This document shows positions 1-7,055 of a DNA stretch of 7,055 bases, piece after piece. The first letter of the stretch is position 1. Every line of letters begins with the position of its first letter. The stretch is from Candidatus Rokuibacteriota bacterium (GTDB lineage Bacteria; JAUVQV01), in the NCBI GenBank assembly GCA_030609125.1, contig JAUWCW010000099.1, positions 1 to 7,055 on the forward strand. The letters are read 5' to 3'. A program made the translations under genes and the position numbers. The notes below the pieces were generated by a model. That model was given only the letters and a program-made list of their open reading frames with translations, was not told where the DNA came from and did no database searches.

Positions 1-528
1 CCCCTCGCCGGGCTTGTCATGGGCACCCGGTCGGGCGACGTCGATCCGGCGCTCCCCTTCTTCCTCGCCGACCACCTCGGCATGTCCCTCCGGCAGATCG
101 ACGACCTCCTCAACAGGGAGAGCGGCCTGAAGGGGCTCTGCGGTCTGATCGACATGCGGGAGATCCTGGCGAGGCGGGCCGCCGGCGACGAGGGGGCCGC
201 GACGGCCGTGGAGGTCTACGCCTATCGGGTGAAGAAGTACATCGGCGCCTTCCTTGCCGTCCTGGGGAGGCTCGAGGCCCTCGTCTTCACCGCCGGCGTC
301 GGTGAGAACTCCCCGGAGATCCGCGCCCTCTGCTGCCGCGGCCTGGAGGGGCTCGGCATCTCCGTCGACGCCGGAAGGAACGGCCGGTCCTCCGGGGAGA
401 TCAGGGACGTGGCCTCAAAGGCGAGCCCGGTACGGATCCTGGTGGTACCGACGAACGAGGAGCTGAGGATCGCCCAGGAGACGAAGAGGGTGGTGGATGG
501 AATCGGGGGAGGTAAAGGGAAGCCATGA
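1..528 (+). CDS. ackA: Acetate kinase, C-terminal part (5' end outside window)
   Basis: Acetate kinase interconverts acetate plus ATP and acetyl phosphate plus ADP in the cytoplasm, and in fermenters usually makes ATP from acetyl phosphate. The frame is open from base 1, so the gene enters from the left; about 175 residues are visible of a family length near 400. Family motifs seen in order are GTRSGDVDP near the left edge, a SGLKGLCGLIDMREI segment, FTAGVGENSPEIR, and the C-terminal PTNEE motif whose Glu belongs to the active site. The ATG at 19 is an internal methionine of the GTRSGD region, not the true start. The stop TGA (526-528) overlaps the next gene's ATG in an ATGA, suggesting translational coupling. 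Its place ahead of sugar-catabolic genes fits ATP recovery at the end of the route. The family call is firm; propionate or butyrate kinase activity cannot be excluded from the fragment. Confidence 0.95.
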   Translation, partial: PLAGLVMGTRSGDVDPALPFFLADHLGMSLRQIDDLLNRESGLKGLCGLIDMREILARRAAGDEGAATAVEVYAYRVKKYIGAFLAVLGRLEALVFTAGVGENSPEIRALCCRGLEGLGISVDAGRNGRSSGEIRDVASKASPVRILVVPTNEELRIAQETKRVVDGIGGGKGKP

Positions 529-1304
529 GTGCCGAGCGTAAGGCTTTTCCCTTGTCCCGGGAACGGTTCGACGCCGTTCTCTTCGACATGGACGGCGTGC
601 TGACGGCGACGGCGAAGGTTCACGCCGCCTCCTGGAAGGAGATGTTCGACGAATATCTGCGGACACGGTCCGAAAAGACCGGCGAGCCCTTCGCCCCCTT
701 CGACATCGGCGCCGATTACGTCCACTACGTCGACGGGAAGCTCCGCAACGACGGCGTGCAGAGCTTTCTCCTCTCCCGGGGCATCGACCTCCCCTGGGGC
801 GATCCCTCCGACCCCCCGGAGCGGGAAACGGTCTGCGGGCTCGGAAGCCGCAAGAACGAGCTCGTCGGTGCGGCGATCGAGTCCGGGGGGGTCGAGGTCT
901 TCGAGGGGGCGGTGGCACTGGTGAAGCGGCTCCGGCGGATACCCGTGAAGACCGCCGTCGTCTCGGCGAGCAGGAACTGCCGTACCATCCTTCGGGCAGC
1001 CGGCATCGAGGAGCTCTTCGACGCGCGCGTCGACGGCGTGGTGGCGGGGGAAATGGACCTCGCCGGCAAGCCCGCTCCCGACACCTTCCTCAAGGCGGCG
1101 GAGCTTCTCGGCGTCGAGCCGGCCCGGGCCGTCGTCGTCGAGGATGCCGTCTCGGGGGTGCAGGCGGGACGGGACGGAGGGTTCGGTCTCGTCATCGGCG
1201 TGGACCACAAGGGGGATCCCGGTGTCCTTACCGAACACGGCGCCGACATCGTGGTGGAGGACCTGGGAGAACTGATAGGCAAGGGCGAGGAAGAGGAATC
1301 ATGA
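525..1304 (+). CDS. HAD-family beta-phosphoglucomutase-like protein
   Basis: This 259-residue protein is a haloacid dehalogenase superfamily member of the beta-phosphoglucomutase group, which converts beta-glucose 1-phosphate to glucose 6-phosphate. Visible motifs are FDMDGVL with nucleophile Asp21 and acid/base Asp23, the SAS motif at 147-149, Lys182 in GKPAPDTF, and the acidic pair Glu206-Asp207 in VVEDAVSGVQAG. The cap region carries YVDGK (68-72) and TVCGLGSRKN (102-111), which I recognise from HAD proteins encoded beside GH65 phosphorylases, such as the Rv3400/Rv3401 pair of Mycobacterium tuberculosis. The start at 525 lies behind a purine-rich GGAGGT/AAGGGA stretch (508-520) and overlaps the preceding stop. 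The stop overlaps the next ATG in the same ATGA manner. No key residue appears to be missing, so this partner looks functional even though the adjacent GH65 is shortened. A broader sugar-phosphate phosphatase role is the main alternative. Confidence 0.88.
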   Translation: MSAERKAFPLSRERFDAVLFDMDGVLTATAKVHAASWKEMFDEYLRTRSEKTGEPFAPFDIGADYVHYVDGKLRNDGVQSFLLSRGIDLPWGDPSDPPERETVCGLGSRKNELVGAAIESGGVEVFEGAVALVKRLRRIPVKTAVVSASRNCRTILRAAGIEELFDARVDGVVAGEMDLAGKPAPDTFLKAAELLGVEPARAVVVEDAVSGVQAGRDGGFGLVIGVDHKGDPGVLTEHGADIVVEDLGELIGKGEEEES

Positions 1305-2354
1305 TCGAGAAGGAACTGCTCATTCCTCCGGAACACATCTACCCCAACGACGAGTGGCGCCTCGTCGAGAAGCGGTACGCGCCGGAGTTTCTCGCCCAGA
1401 ACGAGACGATCTTCGCCCTCGGCAACGGTTACCTCGGGATGCGGGGGGCCTTCGAGGAAGGACTGCCGGTCTTTCAGAGCGGCACCTTCAACAACACCTT
1501 CACCAACCTCATGGCCCGGGAGAACCTCTGGTACGCCGTGGCGACGGTGGAGAGGATGAAGGGGGCCGACCCGGAGCGCTACGCGGCCCTGGTGCACGAC
1601 ACGAAGCTCCGTGAGGAGGAGATCGGGGAGTGGAAGAGAGCCGCCGACTCCATGTACATTCCCTTCGACGAAGGGAAGGGTATCCATCCCCAGGACGACG
1701 ACTTCCTCAACAAGGAGATCTGGGACTTCGAAAACACGCCCGCCGACCGGTACCCGCTCCTCCTCCACTACCACCCCCTCGTCATCTACCGCTACCAGGT
1801 CATCAAGCAGGCCGACGTGGCCATGGCGATGTTTCTCCTCGGCCACGAGTTCACCGAGGAGCAGAAGAGAGCGAATTTCGACTTCTACGACCCCCTGACG
1901 ACGGGCGACTCCTCCCTCTCCGCCTGCATCGATAGCATCCTCGCCTGGGAGCTCGGCTACGAGGAGAAGGCGCTCCGCTACCTGCGCTACGCCATCCTCA
2001 TGGACCTGGCCGACATCGGCGGCAACGTCAAGGACGGTGTTCACATCGCCTCCATGGGCGGCACCTGGATGGCCGTCGTCTACGGCATCGCCGGTCTGCG
2101 GGACTGGGGCGGACGAATTTCCTTCCGTCCCCGGCTGCCGGAGAAGACCTGCCTGCTGAACTTTCACCTCACCGTCAGGGGCCGGCTCCTTGAAGTGGAC
2201 ATCAGGAAGGAAGGGGTCACCTACGCCCTCAAGGAGGGAGAGGACCTGGTGATCGAGCACTGCGGCGAGGAACTCACCCTCCGTCCCGGCGAAGCGGTCA
2301 GTCGGGACCTGCAGAAACCCATCGAAGGAGCGGCCGGGGAGGGCCCGAAGAACA

Positions 2355-2365
<11 letters not shown>
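1301..2365 (+). CDS. GH65 glycoside phosphorylase-like protein with large internal in-frame deletion
   Basis: Full-length GH65 enzymes (maltose, trehalose or kojibiose phosphorylases; Rv3401-like proteins) have about 750-790 residues and release beta-glucose 1-phosphate from alpha-glucosides. This product has only 354. Residues about 14-63 match the start of the N-terminal beta-sandwich (WRLVEKRYAPEF, LFALSNGY-like IFALGNGYLGMRG, QSGTF). From about residue 64 the sequence jumps to the late catalytic barrel: NNTFTNLMA, WKRAADSMYIPFDE, HYHPLVIYRYQVIKQAD (157-173), the DSSLSAC loop (203-209), GVHIASMGGTWMAVV (246-260), then a C-terminal beta domain. The rest of the sandwich, the linker, much of the barrel and the GPDE-type motif holding the general-acid Glu are absent. 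No stop or frameshift is present. An AGAGGA sequence (1292-1297) precedes the ATG, and both ends overlap neighbouring genes. It is probably inactive as a phosphorylase; whether it is a decayed remnant, a retained non-catalytic protein or an assembly error is open. Confidence 0.85.
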
Positions 2366-4220
<1,855 letters not shown>

Positions 4221-4232
4221 ATACCCGGCGGG

Positions 4233-4239
4233 AGGGAGG
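4233..4239 (+). promoter_or_regulatory. Ribosome binding site fixing the eda start at 4246
   Basis: AGGGAGG ends six bases before the ATG at 4246, a near-ideal Shine-Dalgarno arrangement in the short gap after edd. The alternative in-frame ATG at 4174 lies inside edd and would add 24 residues with no counterpart in KDPG aldolases, so the shorter start is preferred. Confidence 0.75.
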
Positions 4240-4245
4240 CGCACC

Positions 4246-4893
4246 ATGAGGGCAGGGAAAGAGTGGAAGGTGGAACCGGCGGAGGTGCTCGGCGCCGGGC
4301 CGGTGGTGCCGGTGATCGTTATTCACGACCCCGATCACGCCGTGCCCCTCGCCGGGGCTCTTCTCGCCGGCGGCGTCAAGGTGCTGGAAGTCACCTTGCG
4401 CACACCGGTGGCCGTCGAATCCATCAGGCGAATAGCACAGGAGGTCCCCGCGGCGATGGTGGGCGCCGGCACGGTGGTGACGCCGGCCGATCTTGCGGCT
4501 GTCGAGGCTGCCGGCGCGCGCTTCGCCATCAGCCCAGGGCTCACCCCGGGGCTTCTCGAGGCCGCCGACGGTGGTGGCATAGCCCTCATCCCCGGCATCG
4601 CCACCGCCTCGGAGCTGATGACCGGGATGGAGCACGGATACGACCACTTGAAGTTCTTCCCCGCCGAAGCCGCCGGAGGAGTGAAGGCCCTCAAGGGGAT
4701 CAGCGGGCCCTTCCCGCAGGTCACTTTCTGCCCCACCGGCGGCATAAGCCCCGTCAACTATCGCGACTACCTTGCTCTCGCCAACGTCGCCTGCGTCGGC
4801 GGCTCCTGGCTCGTCCCCGCCGAGGCGATGGCGACGGGAAACTGGCGGCGCATCACCGACCTGGCGGCGGAAGCGGTGGCCGGCGCGAAATGA
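4246..4893 (+). CDS. eda: KDPG/KHG aldolase
   Basis: Eda cleaves 2-keto-3-deoxy-6-phosphogluconate to pyruvate and glyceraldehyde 3-phosphate through a lysine Schiff base, completing the Entner-Doudoroff branch. From the ATG at 4246 the product is 215 residues, matching the usual ~213, and it can be followed against remembered E. coli Eda nearly end to end: [21 protein letters not shown] with Glu48 and Arg52, VGAGTV with Thr76, [19 protein letters not shown], the Schiff-base Lys136 in [23 protein letters not shown] and GGSWLVP. Every catalytic residue I can place is present. The reading frame is also open upstream to an ATG at 4174 within edd, but the AGGGAGG site and family length favour 4246. 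It lies 25 bases after edd and 57 bases before zwf, consistent with one transcript. The strong resemblance to proteobacterial Eda is the main hint to lineage or to a shared origin of edd-eda. Confidence 0.96.
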   Translation: MRAGKEWKVEPAEVLGAGPVVPVIVIHDPDHAVPLAGALLAGGVKVLEVTLRTPVAVESIRRIAQEVPAAMVGAGTVVTPADLAAVEAAGARFAISPGLTPGLLEAADGGGIALIPGIATASELMTGMEHGYDHLKFFPAEAAGGVKALKGISGPFPQVTFCPTGGISPVNYRDYLALANVACVGGSWLVPAEAMATGNWRRITDLAAEAVAGAK

Positions 4894-4950
4894 AGACCAC
4901 AAAACTGAAAAAAGGGTTGGACATACACGCGGGCAGGTCATGGGGGCACC

Positions 4951-6492
4951 ATGAAAAGAAATAGCGGCATCGAGAGCAGAAGGAAGAACAGGCCGTCAAA
5001 AGCGCCTCCGCCCCCCCCCTGCGTCATGGTCATCTTCGGCGGCGGGGGTGACCTCGTTAAGCGCAAGCTCGTGCCGGCCCTCTACTACCTCTCCCTCTCG
5101 GGGCTCCTGCCGGAGCGCTTCGCCGTAGTCGGCGTCGGCGGCGACGATCACACCAGCGAGAGCTACCGCGAGTATCTCGACTCCGAGATCGGGAACATGG
5201 TGAGCGGCGAACTGTCGCAGGAGGTCTGGAAGAATATCGAGAGGCGCATACACTTCCTCAGGGCGGACTTCAGGGATCAGGAGTCCTACGGCGACCTCAG
5301 GGCCCTGATCGAGAAGGTCGACGAACAGGAGGGGACGGGGGGCAACGTCCTCTTCTACCTGGCCACGCCGCCGGCCTTCTTCGCCGAGATCCCGGCGCGT
5401 CTCGCCGAAGAGGGGCTCACCGCAGAGGAGGGCGGGCGGTGGCGCCGCGTCATCGTCGAGAAGCCCTTCGGAAGGGACCTGCAGTCGGCGCGCGACCTCA
5501 ACGGCGCTCTCCTGAAGTCCCTCGGGGAGGAGCAGATCTACCGTATCGACCACTACCTCGGCAAGGAGACAGTCCAGAATATCGTCGCCTACCGCTTCGC
5601 CAACAGCACCACGGAGCCGCTCTGGAACCGCCAATATATCGACCACGTCCAGATCACCGTCGCTGAGTCCCTTGGCGTGGAGGGGCGCGCCGGCTACTAC
5701 GACCAGGCGGGCGCCCTGAGGGACATGATCTCAAACCACCTCCTCGTCCTCCTCGGTATTGTGGCCATGGAGCCGCCCACCTCTCTCGACGCCGACGCCG
5801 TCCGCCTCGAGGGCGTCCGGCTTATGAGGTCCATCAAGCCCATCGCCGATGAGGAGGTGCCGGCGGTGGCGGTGAGAGGGCAGTACGGGGAGGGGAAGGG
5901 GGCCGACGGAGCAATCCTCCCCGCCTACCGGGACGAGCCCGGTGTCGCTCCCGGGTCGGTGACGGAGACCTACGCTGCCGTCAGGCTCATGATAGACAAC
6001 TGGCGCTGGACAGGAGTCCCTTTCACCCTCCGCACCGGGAAGCGCCTGGCCCGGCGCCGCACCGAAATCGCCGTGGTGTACAAGCGGCCTCCCCTGGCTA
6101 TGTTCAGAGGATCGACGGTGGAGACGCTGCCGCCCAACGTGCTCGTCCTGCGCATCCAGCCCGACGAGGGGATCGAGTTCGGCTTCGGCGCCAAGGTTCC
6201 GGGGGCGCACATGGGGCTCGACAGTGTGGAGATGGATTTCTGCTACGAGGATTACTTCGGCGACGCCCCGAGCACCGGCTACGAGACGCTGATCTACGAA
6301 TGCATGTGCGGCGACGCCACCCTCTTTCGCCAGAGTGTCGGTGTCGAGGGCGGTTGGAAGGTGGTGCAGCCCATACTCGACGCCTGGAGTGCCGAACCGC
6401 CGAAGGACTTCCCGAACTACGCCGCTGGCTCCGACGGCCCCGCCGCCGCCGCGCTGCTCGCCGGAGATGGCCGGAGGTGGAGACCCATCTGA
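4951..6492 (+). CDS. zwf: Glucose-6-phosphate 1-dehydrogenase
   Basis: Zwf oxidises glucose 6-phosphate to 6-phosphoglucono-1,5-lactone with NAD(P)+, feeding the Entner-Doudoroff enzymes encoded just upstream. The 513 residues compare with 491 in E. coli. The N-terminal nucleotide-binding loop is VIFGGGGDLVKRKLVPALY (27-45), a GGGGD variant of the common GASGD motif. EKPFG (170-174) and the substrate-binding RIDHYLGKE (198-206) follow, then DHVQITVAES, DMISNH with His263 as the expected catalytic base, DNWRWTGVPF (349-358), RTGKRL, and a C-terminal GDATLF/WKVVQPILDAW segment. A ~25-residue N-terminal tail is basic and then proline-rich, and is encoded across a run of nine C (5011-5019). The in-frame ATG at 5026 would begin immediately before the dinucleotide fold and is a plausible alternative start. 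The Shine-Dalgarno sequence before 4951 is weak. Cofactor preference cannot be read reliably. Confidence 0.96.
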   Translation: MKRNSGIESRRKNRPSKAPPPPPCVMVIFGGGGDLVKRKLVPALYYLSLSGLLPERFAVVGVGGDDHTSESYREYLDSEIGNMVSGELSQEVWKNIERRIHFLRADFRDQESYGDLRALIEKVDEQEGTGGNVLFYLATPPAFFAEIPARLAEEGLTAEEGGRWRRVIVEKPFGRDLQSARDLNGALLKSLGEEQIYRIDHYLGKETVQNIVAYRFANSTTEPLWNRQYIDHVQITVAESLGVEGRAGYYDQAGALRDMISNHLLVLLGIVAMEPPTSLDADAVRLEGVRLMRSIKPIADEEVPAVAVRGQYGEGKGADGAILPAYRDEPGVAPGSVTETYAAVRLMIDNWRWTGVPFTLRTGKRLARRRTEIAVVYKRPPLAMFRGSTVETLPPNVLVLRIQPDEGIEFGFGAKVPGAHMGLDSVEMDFCYEDYFGDAPSTGYETLIYECMCGDATLFRQSVGVEGGWKVVQPILDAWSAEPPKDFPNYAAGSDGPAAAALLAGDGRRWRPI

Positions 6493-6494
6493 TT

Positions 6495-6520
6495 GACCGG
6501 CCCGGTTTTCGTCTTTTCCA
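6495..6520 (+). terminator. Weak intrinsic terminator candidate after zwf
   Basis: Three bases after the zwf stop, ACCG (6496-6499) can pair with CGGT (6503-6506) around a GCC loop, with a possible extra G-T pair outside. The hairpin is followed by TTTTCGTCTTTT. The stem is only four to five pairs, so termination would be inefficient at best; the position and the T-rich tail are the main support. Confidence 0.3.
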
Positions 6521-6533
6521 CCGTTCCTCCGGA

Positions 6534-6560
6534 TTGCCAGAGCCCGGTGCGTGTGATAAT
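6534..6560 (+). promoter_or_regulatory. Possible extended -10 promoter for the downstream ATP synthase gene
   Basis: TTGCCA (6534-6539) is followed after 15 bases by GATAAT (6555-6560), which is preceded by TGT, giving the TGn of an extended -10 element. The spacer is shorter than the usual 17, which the extended -10 could offset. Transcription would start near 6567 and leave a leader of roughly 245 bases before the ATG at 6813. A second, poorer pair, TTGTCA (6607-6612) with TATGGG (6630-6635) at 17-base spacing, is also present. Neither is proven, and the sigma-factor consensus of this organism is unknown. Confidence 0.25.
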
Positions 6561-6683
6561 TACGTCATATAGGCACGGTTAGTAGGCGTTTTCGGGGAGG
6601 GTCGGGTTGTCATGCGAAAGGGAAATGTCTATGGGCTTCACATACCACTAAAGTGTAATAGCCTTCTTCCGCCTCGGGCACTA

Positions 6684-6697
6684 CTTTACTGTTAAAG
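6684..6697 (+). repeat. Short inverted repeat in the leader
   Basis: CTTTA (6684-6688) and TAAAG (6693-6697) form a perfect five-base inverted repeat around CTGT. It could be a small hairpin or part of an operator. Its flank, read on the reverse strand as CAGTAAAGTA, resembles CACTAAAGTG at 6646-6655, which is itself a CACT-AA-AGTG inverted repeat. Elements this short arise by chance, so the functional call is weak. Confidence 0.25.
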
Positions 6698-6801
6698 GCT
6701 CGTGTTGGATGTGCGTGCCTGGTGCGCATGACGGGTCCGTATTTCGCTGGTTTTGCGTATACCTCAGGTGGCGCGAATCAGGCAACTTTCACCGAATGAG
6801 A

Positions 6802-6807
6802 AGGTGG
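6802..6807 (+). promoter_or_regulatory. Ribosome binding site supporting the ATP synthase gene start
   Basis: AGGTGG ends five bases before the ATG at 6813 and is one mismatch from AGGAGG. The in-frame GTG at 6804 overlaps this site and is therefore less likely to be the start. Confidence 0.55.
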
Positions 6808-6812
6808 GGGCC

Positions 6813-7055
6813 ATGCTCAACGAACTCGTCGAATACACTCAGGTTCTCGACATCGTGGGCGACGTCTGCCGCGTGAGAGCCCGGGGCATCGGCCTCGGCG
6901 ACCTCGCCGTGGTGGAGAACATCGACGGCGAGACATCCACGGCCAGGGTGATCGCCCTGCGCGAGGACATCGTGAGCCTCCAGGTCTTCGCCGGCGCGAA
7001 GGGCCTCTCCACCGACGCCCGGGTGCGCTTTCTCCCCCACGGCCTCCAGGCCCTC
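6813..7055 (+). CDS. atpB: V/A-type ATP synthase subunit B, N-terminal part (3' end outside window)
   Basis: Only the first 81 residues are visible, and the frame is open to the last base. They match the N-terminal beta-barrel of the non-catalytic B subunit of V/A-type ATP synthases as found in Chlamydia and related lineages: YTQVLDIVGDVCRV (8-21), GLGDLAVVENIDG, then VSLQVFAGAKGLST and RVRFLPHGLQ. The Chlamydia B subunit has the same order of elements (YTKITDIKGN, ARLGELA, VTLQVFGGTSGLST, VTFLGRPMEV). The subunit is part of the peripheral head of a membrane-bound, H+- or Na+-driven rotary ATPase. In known bacterial clusters the B gene normally follows the A subunit gene directly; here 320 non-coding bases and an unrelated operon precede it, so it appears to lead its transcript. 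The nucleotide-interface regions are outside the window, so subunit A or another paralogue cannot be fully excluded. The symbol follows V-type nomenclature and is not F-type subunit a. Confidence 0.75.
   Translation, partial: MLNELVEYTQVLDIVGDVCRVRARGIGLGDLAVVENIDGETSTARVIALREDIVSLQVFAGAKGLSTDARVRFLPHGLQAL

Larger units (their letters stand above)
6493..6812 (+). other. Intergenic region between zwf and the ATP synthase gene
   Basis: About 320 bases contain no convincing protein gene on either strand. The base composition is visibly less G/C-biased than the flanking genes, with TTTT runs and A/T-rich patches such as GATAATTACG and CTAAAGTGTAATA. I see no tRNA T-loop pattern, no repeats long enough to be a mobile-element end, and no CRISPR-like periodicity. 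It contains a weak terminator-like sequence at its left end, possible promoter elements in its left third, a 27-codon ORF with doubtful coding status (6612-6695), and a few short inverted repeats (6646-6655, 6684-6697, 6761-6769). It most likely separates two transcription units and carries the promoter and leader of the downstream ATP synthase gene. Confidence 0.7.

Noticed and set aside
222-1238. Minus-strand open frame of 338 residues opposite ackA and the HAD gene
   Set aside because: It is antisense to two confident genes, has no recognisable motif, and has proline/arginine-rich composition typical of shadow frames.
4894-4950. Possible internal promoter between eda and zwf, from TTGGAC at 4917
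   Set aside because: No acceptable -10 element lies at suitable spacing, and the short gap fits co-transcription.
6300-6572. Plus-strand open frame of 90 residues crossing the end of zwf
   Set aside because: Most of it overlaps zwf in another frame, with arginine-rich shadow composition, and the part beyond zwf shows no coding character.
6571-6588. GGCACGGTTAGTAGGC-like sequence considered as a sigma-54 promoter
   Set aside because: The required GG and GC elements are not at the correct 10-base separation, and there is no TTGC-like -12 element.
6660-6700. AGCCTT/AAGGCT inverted repeat considered as a terminator
   Set aside because: The six-base arms are separated by 29 bases and are not followed by a T run, so chance is a sufficient explanation.
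6789-7040. Minus-strand open frame of 83 residues opposite the ATP synthase gene
   Set aside because: The plus strand has recognisable V-type subunit motifs and a ribosome binding site, while the minus frame has neither.

Overview
The window is a GC-rich bacterial segment with strong G/C bias at third codon positions. It is densely packed, and every real gene lies on the plus strand. From base 1 to 6492 it reads as one probable operon for sugar catabolism. After about 320 bases without a convincing gene, a second unit begins at 6813 with a V/A-type ATP synthase subunit and runs off the right edge. The edd, eda and zwf products resemble proteobacterial enzymes. The ATP synthase fragment instead resembles the short B subunit found in Chlamydia, spirochaetes and similar lineages. 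This suggests a fermentative or syntrophic GC-rich Gram-negative (a Desulfobacterota/Desulfuromonadia-like organism is one possibility), but the taxonomic guess is weak.

Layout: (1) the 3' part of acetate kinase, 1-528; (2) a beta-phosphoglucomutase-type HAD protein, 525-1304; (3) a strongly shortened GH65 glycoside phosphorylase, 1301-2365; (4) 6-phosphogluconate dehydratase, edd, 2355-4220; (5) KDPG aldolase, eda, 4246-4893; (6) glucose-6-phosphate dehydrogenase, zwf, 4951-6492; (7) a leader-like intergenic region, 6493-6812; (8) the start of the V-type ATP synthase subunit B gene, 6813 onward. Genes 1/2 and 2/3 share ATGA stop-start overlaps, and genes 3/4 overlap by 11 bases, so translational coupling is likely.

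Together the genes describe a route from a glucose disaccharide to acetate. A GH65 phosphorylase would release beta-glucose 1-phosphate, the HAD mutase would convert it to glucose 6-phosphate, Zwf would oxidise that, and Edd and Eda would split the product into pyruvate and glyceraldehyde 3-phosphate. Acetate kinase would recover ATP from acetyl phosphate. 6-phosphogluconolactonase is not in the window.

The most striking observation is in the GH65 gene. It has the beginning and the end of the family but lacks roughly 400 or more internal residues, including the region of the catalytic glutamate. It is still one open reading frame with intact overlaps at both ends. I did not find a mobile element, CRISPR array, tRNA, rRNA or clearly novel system here.
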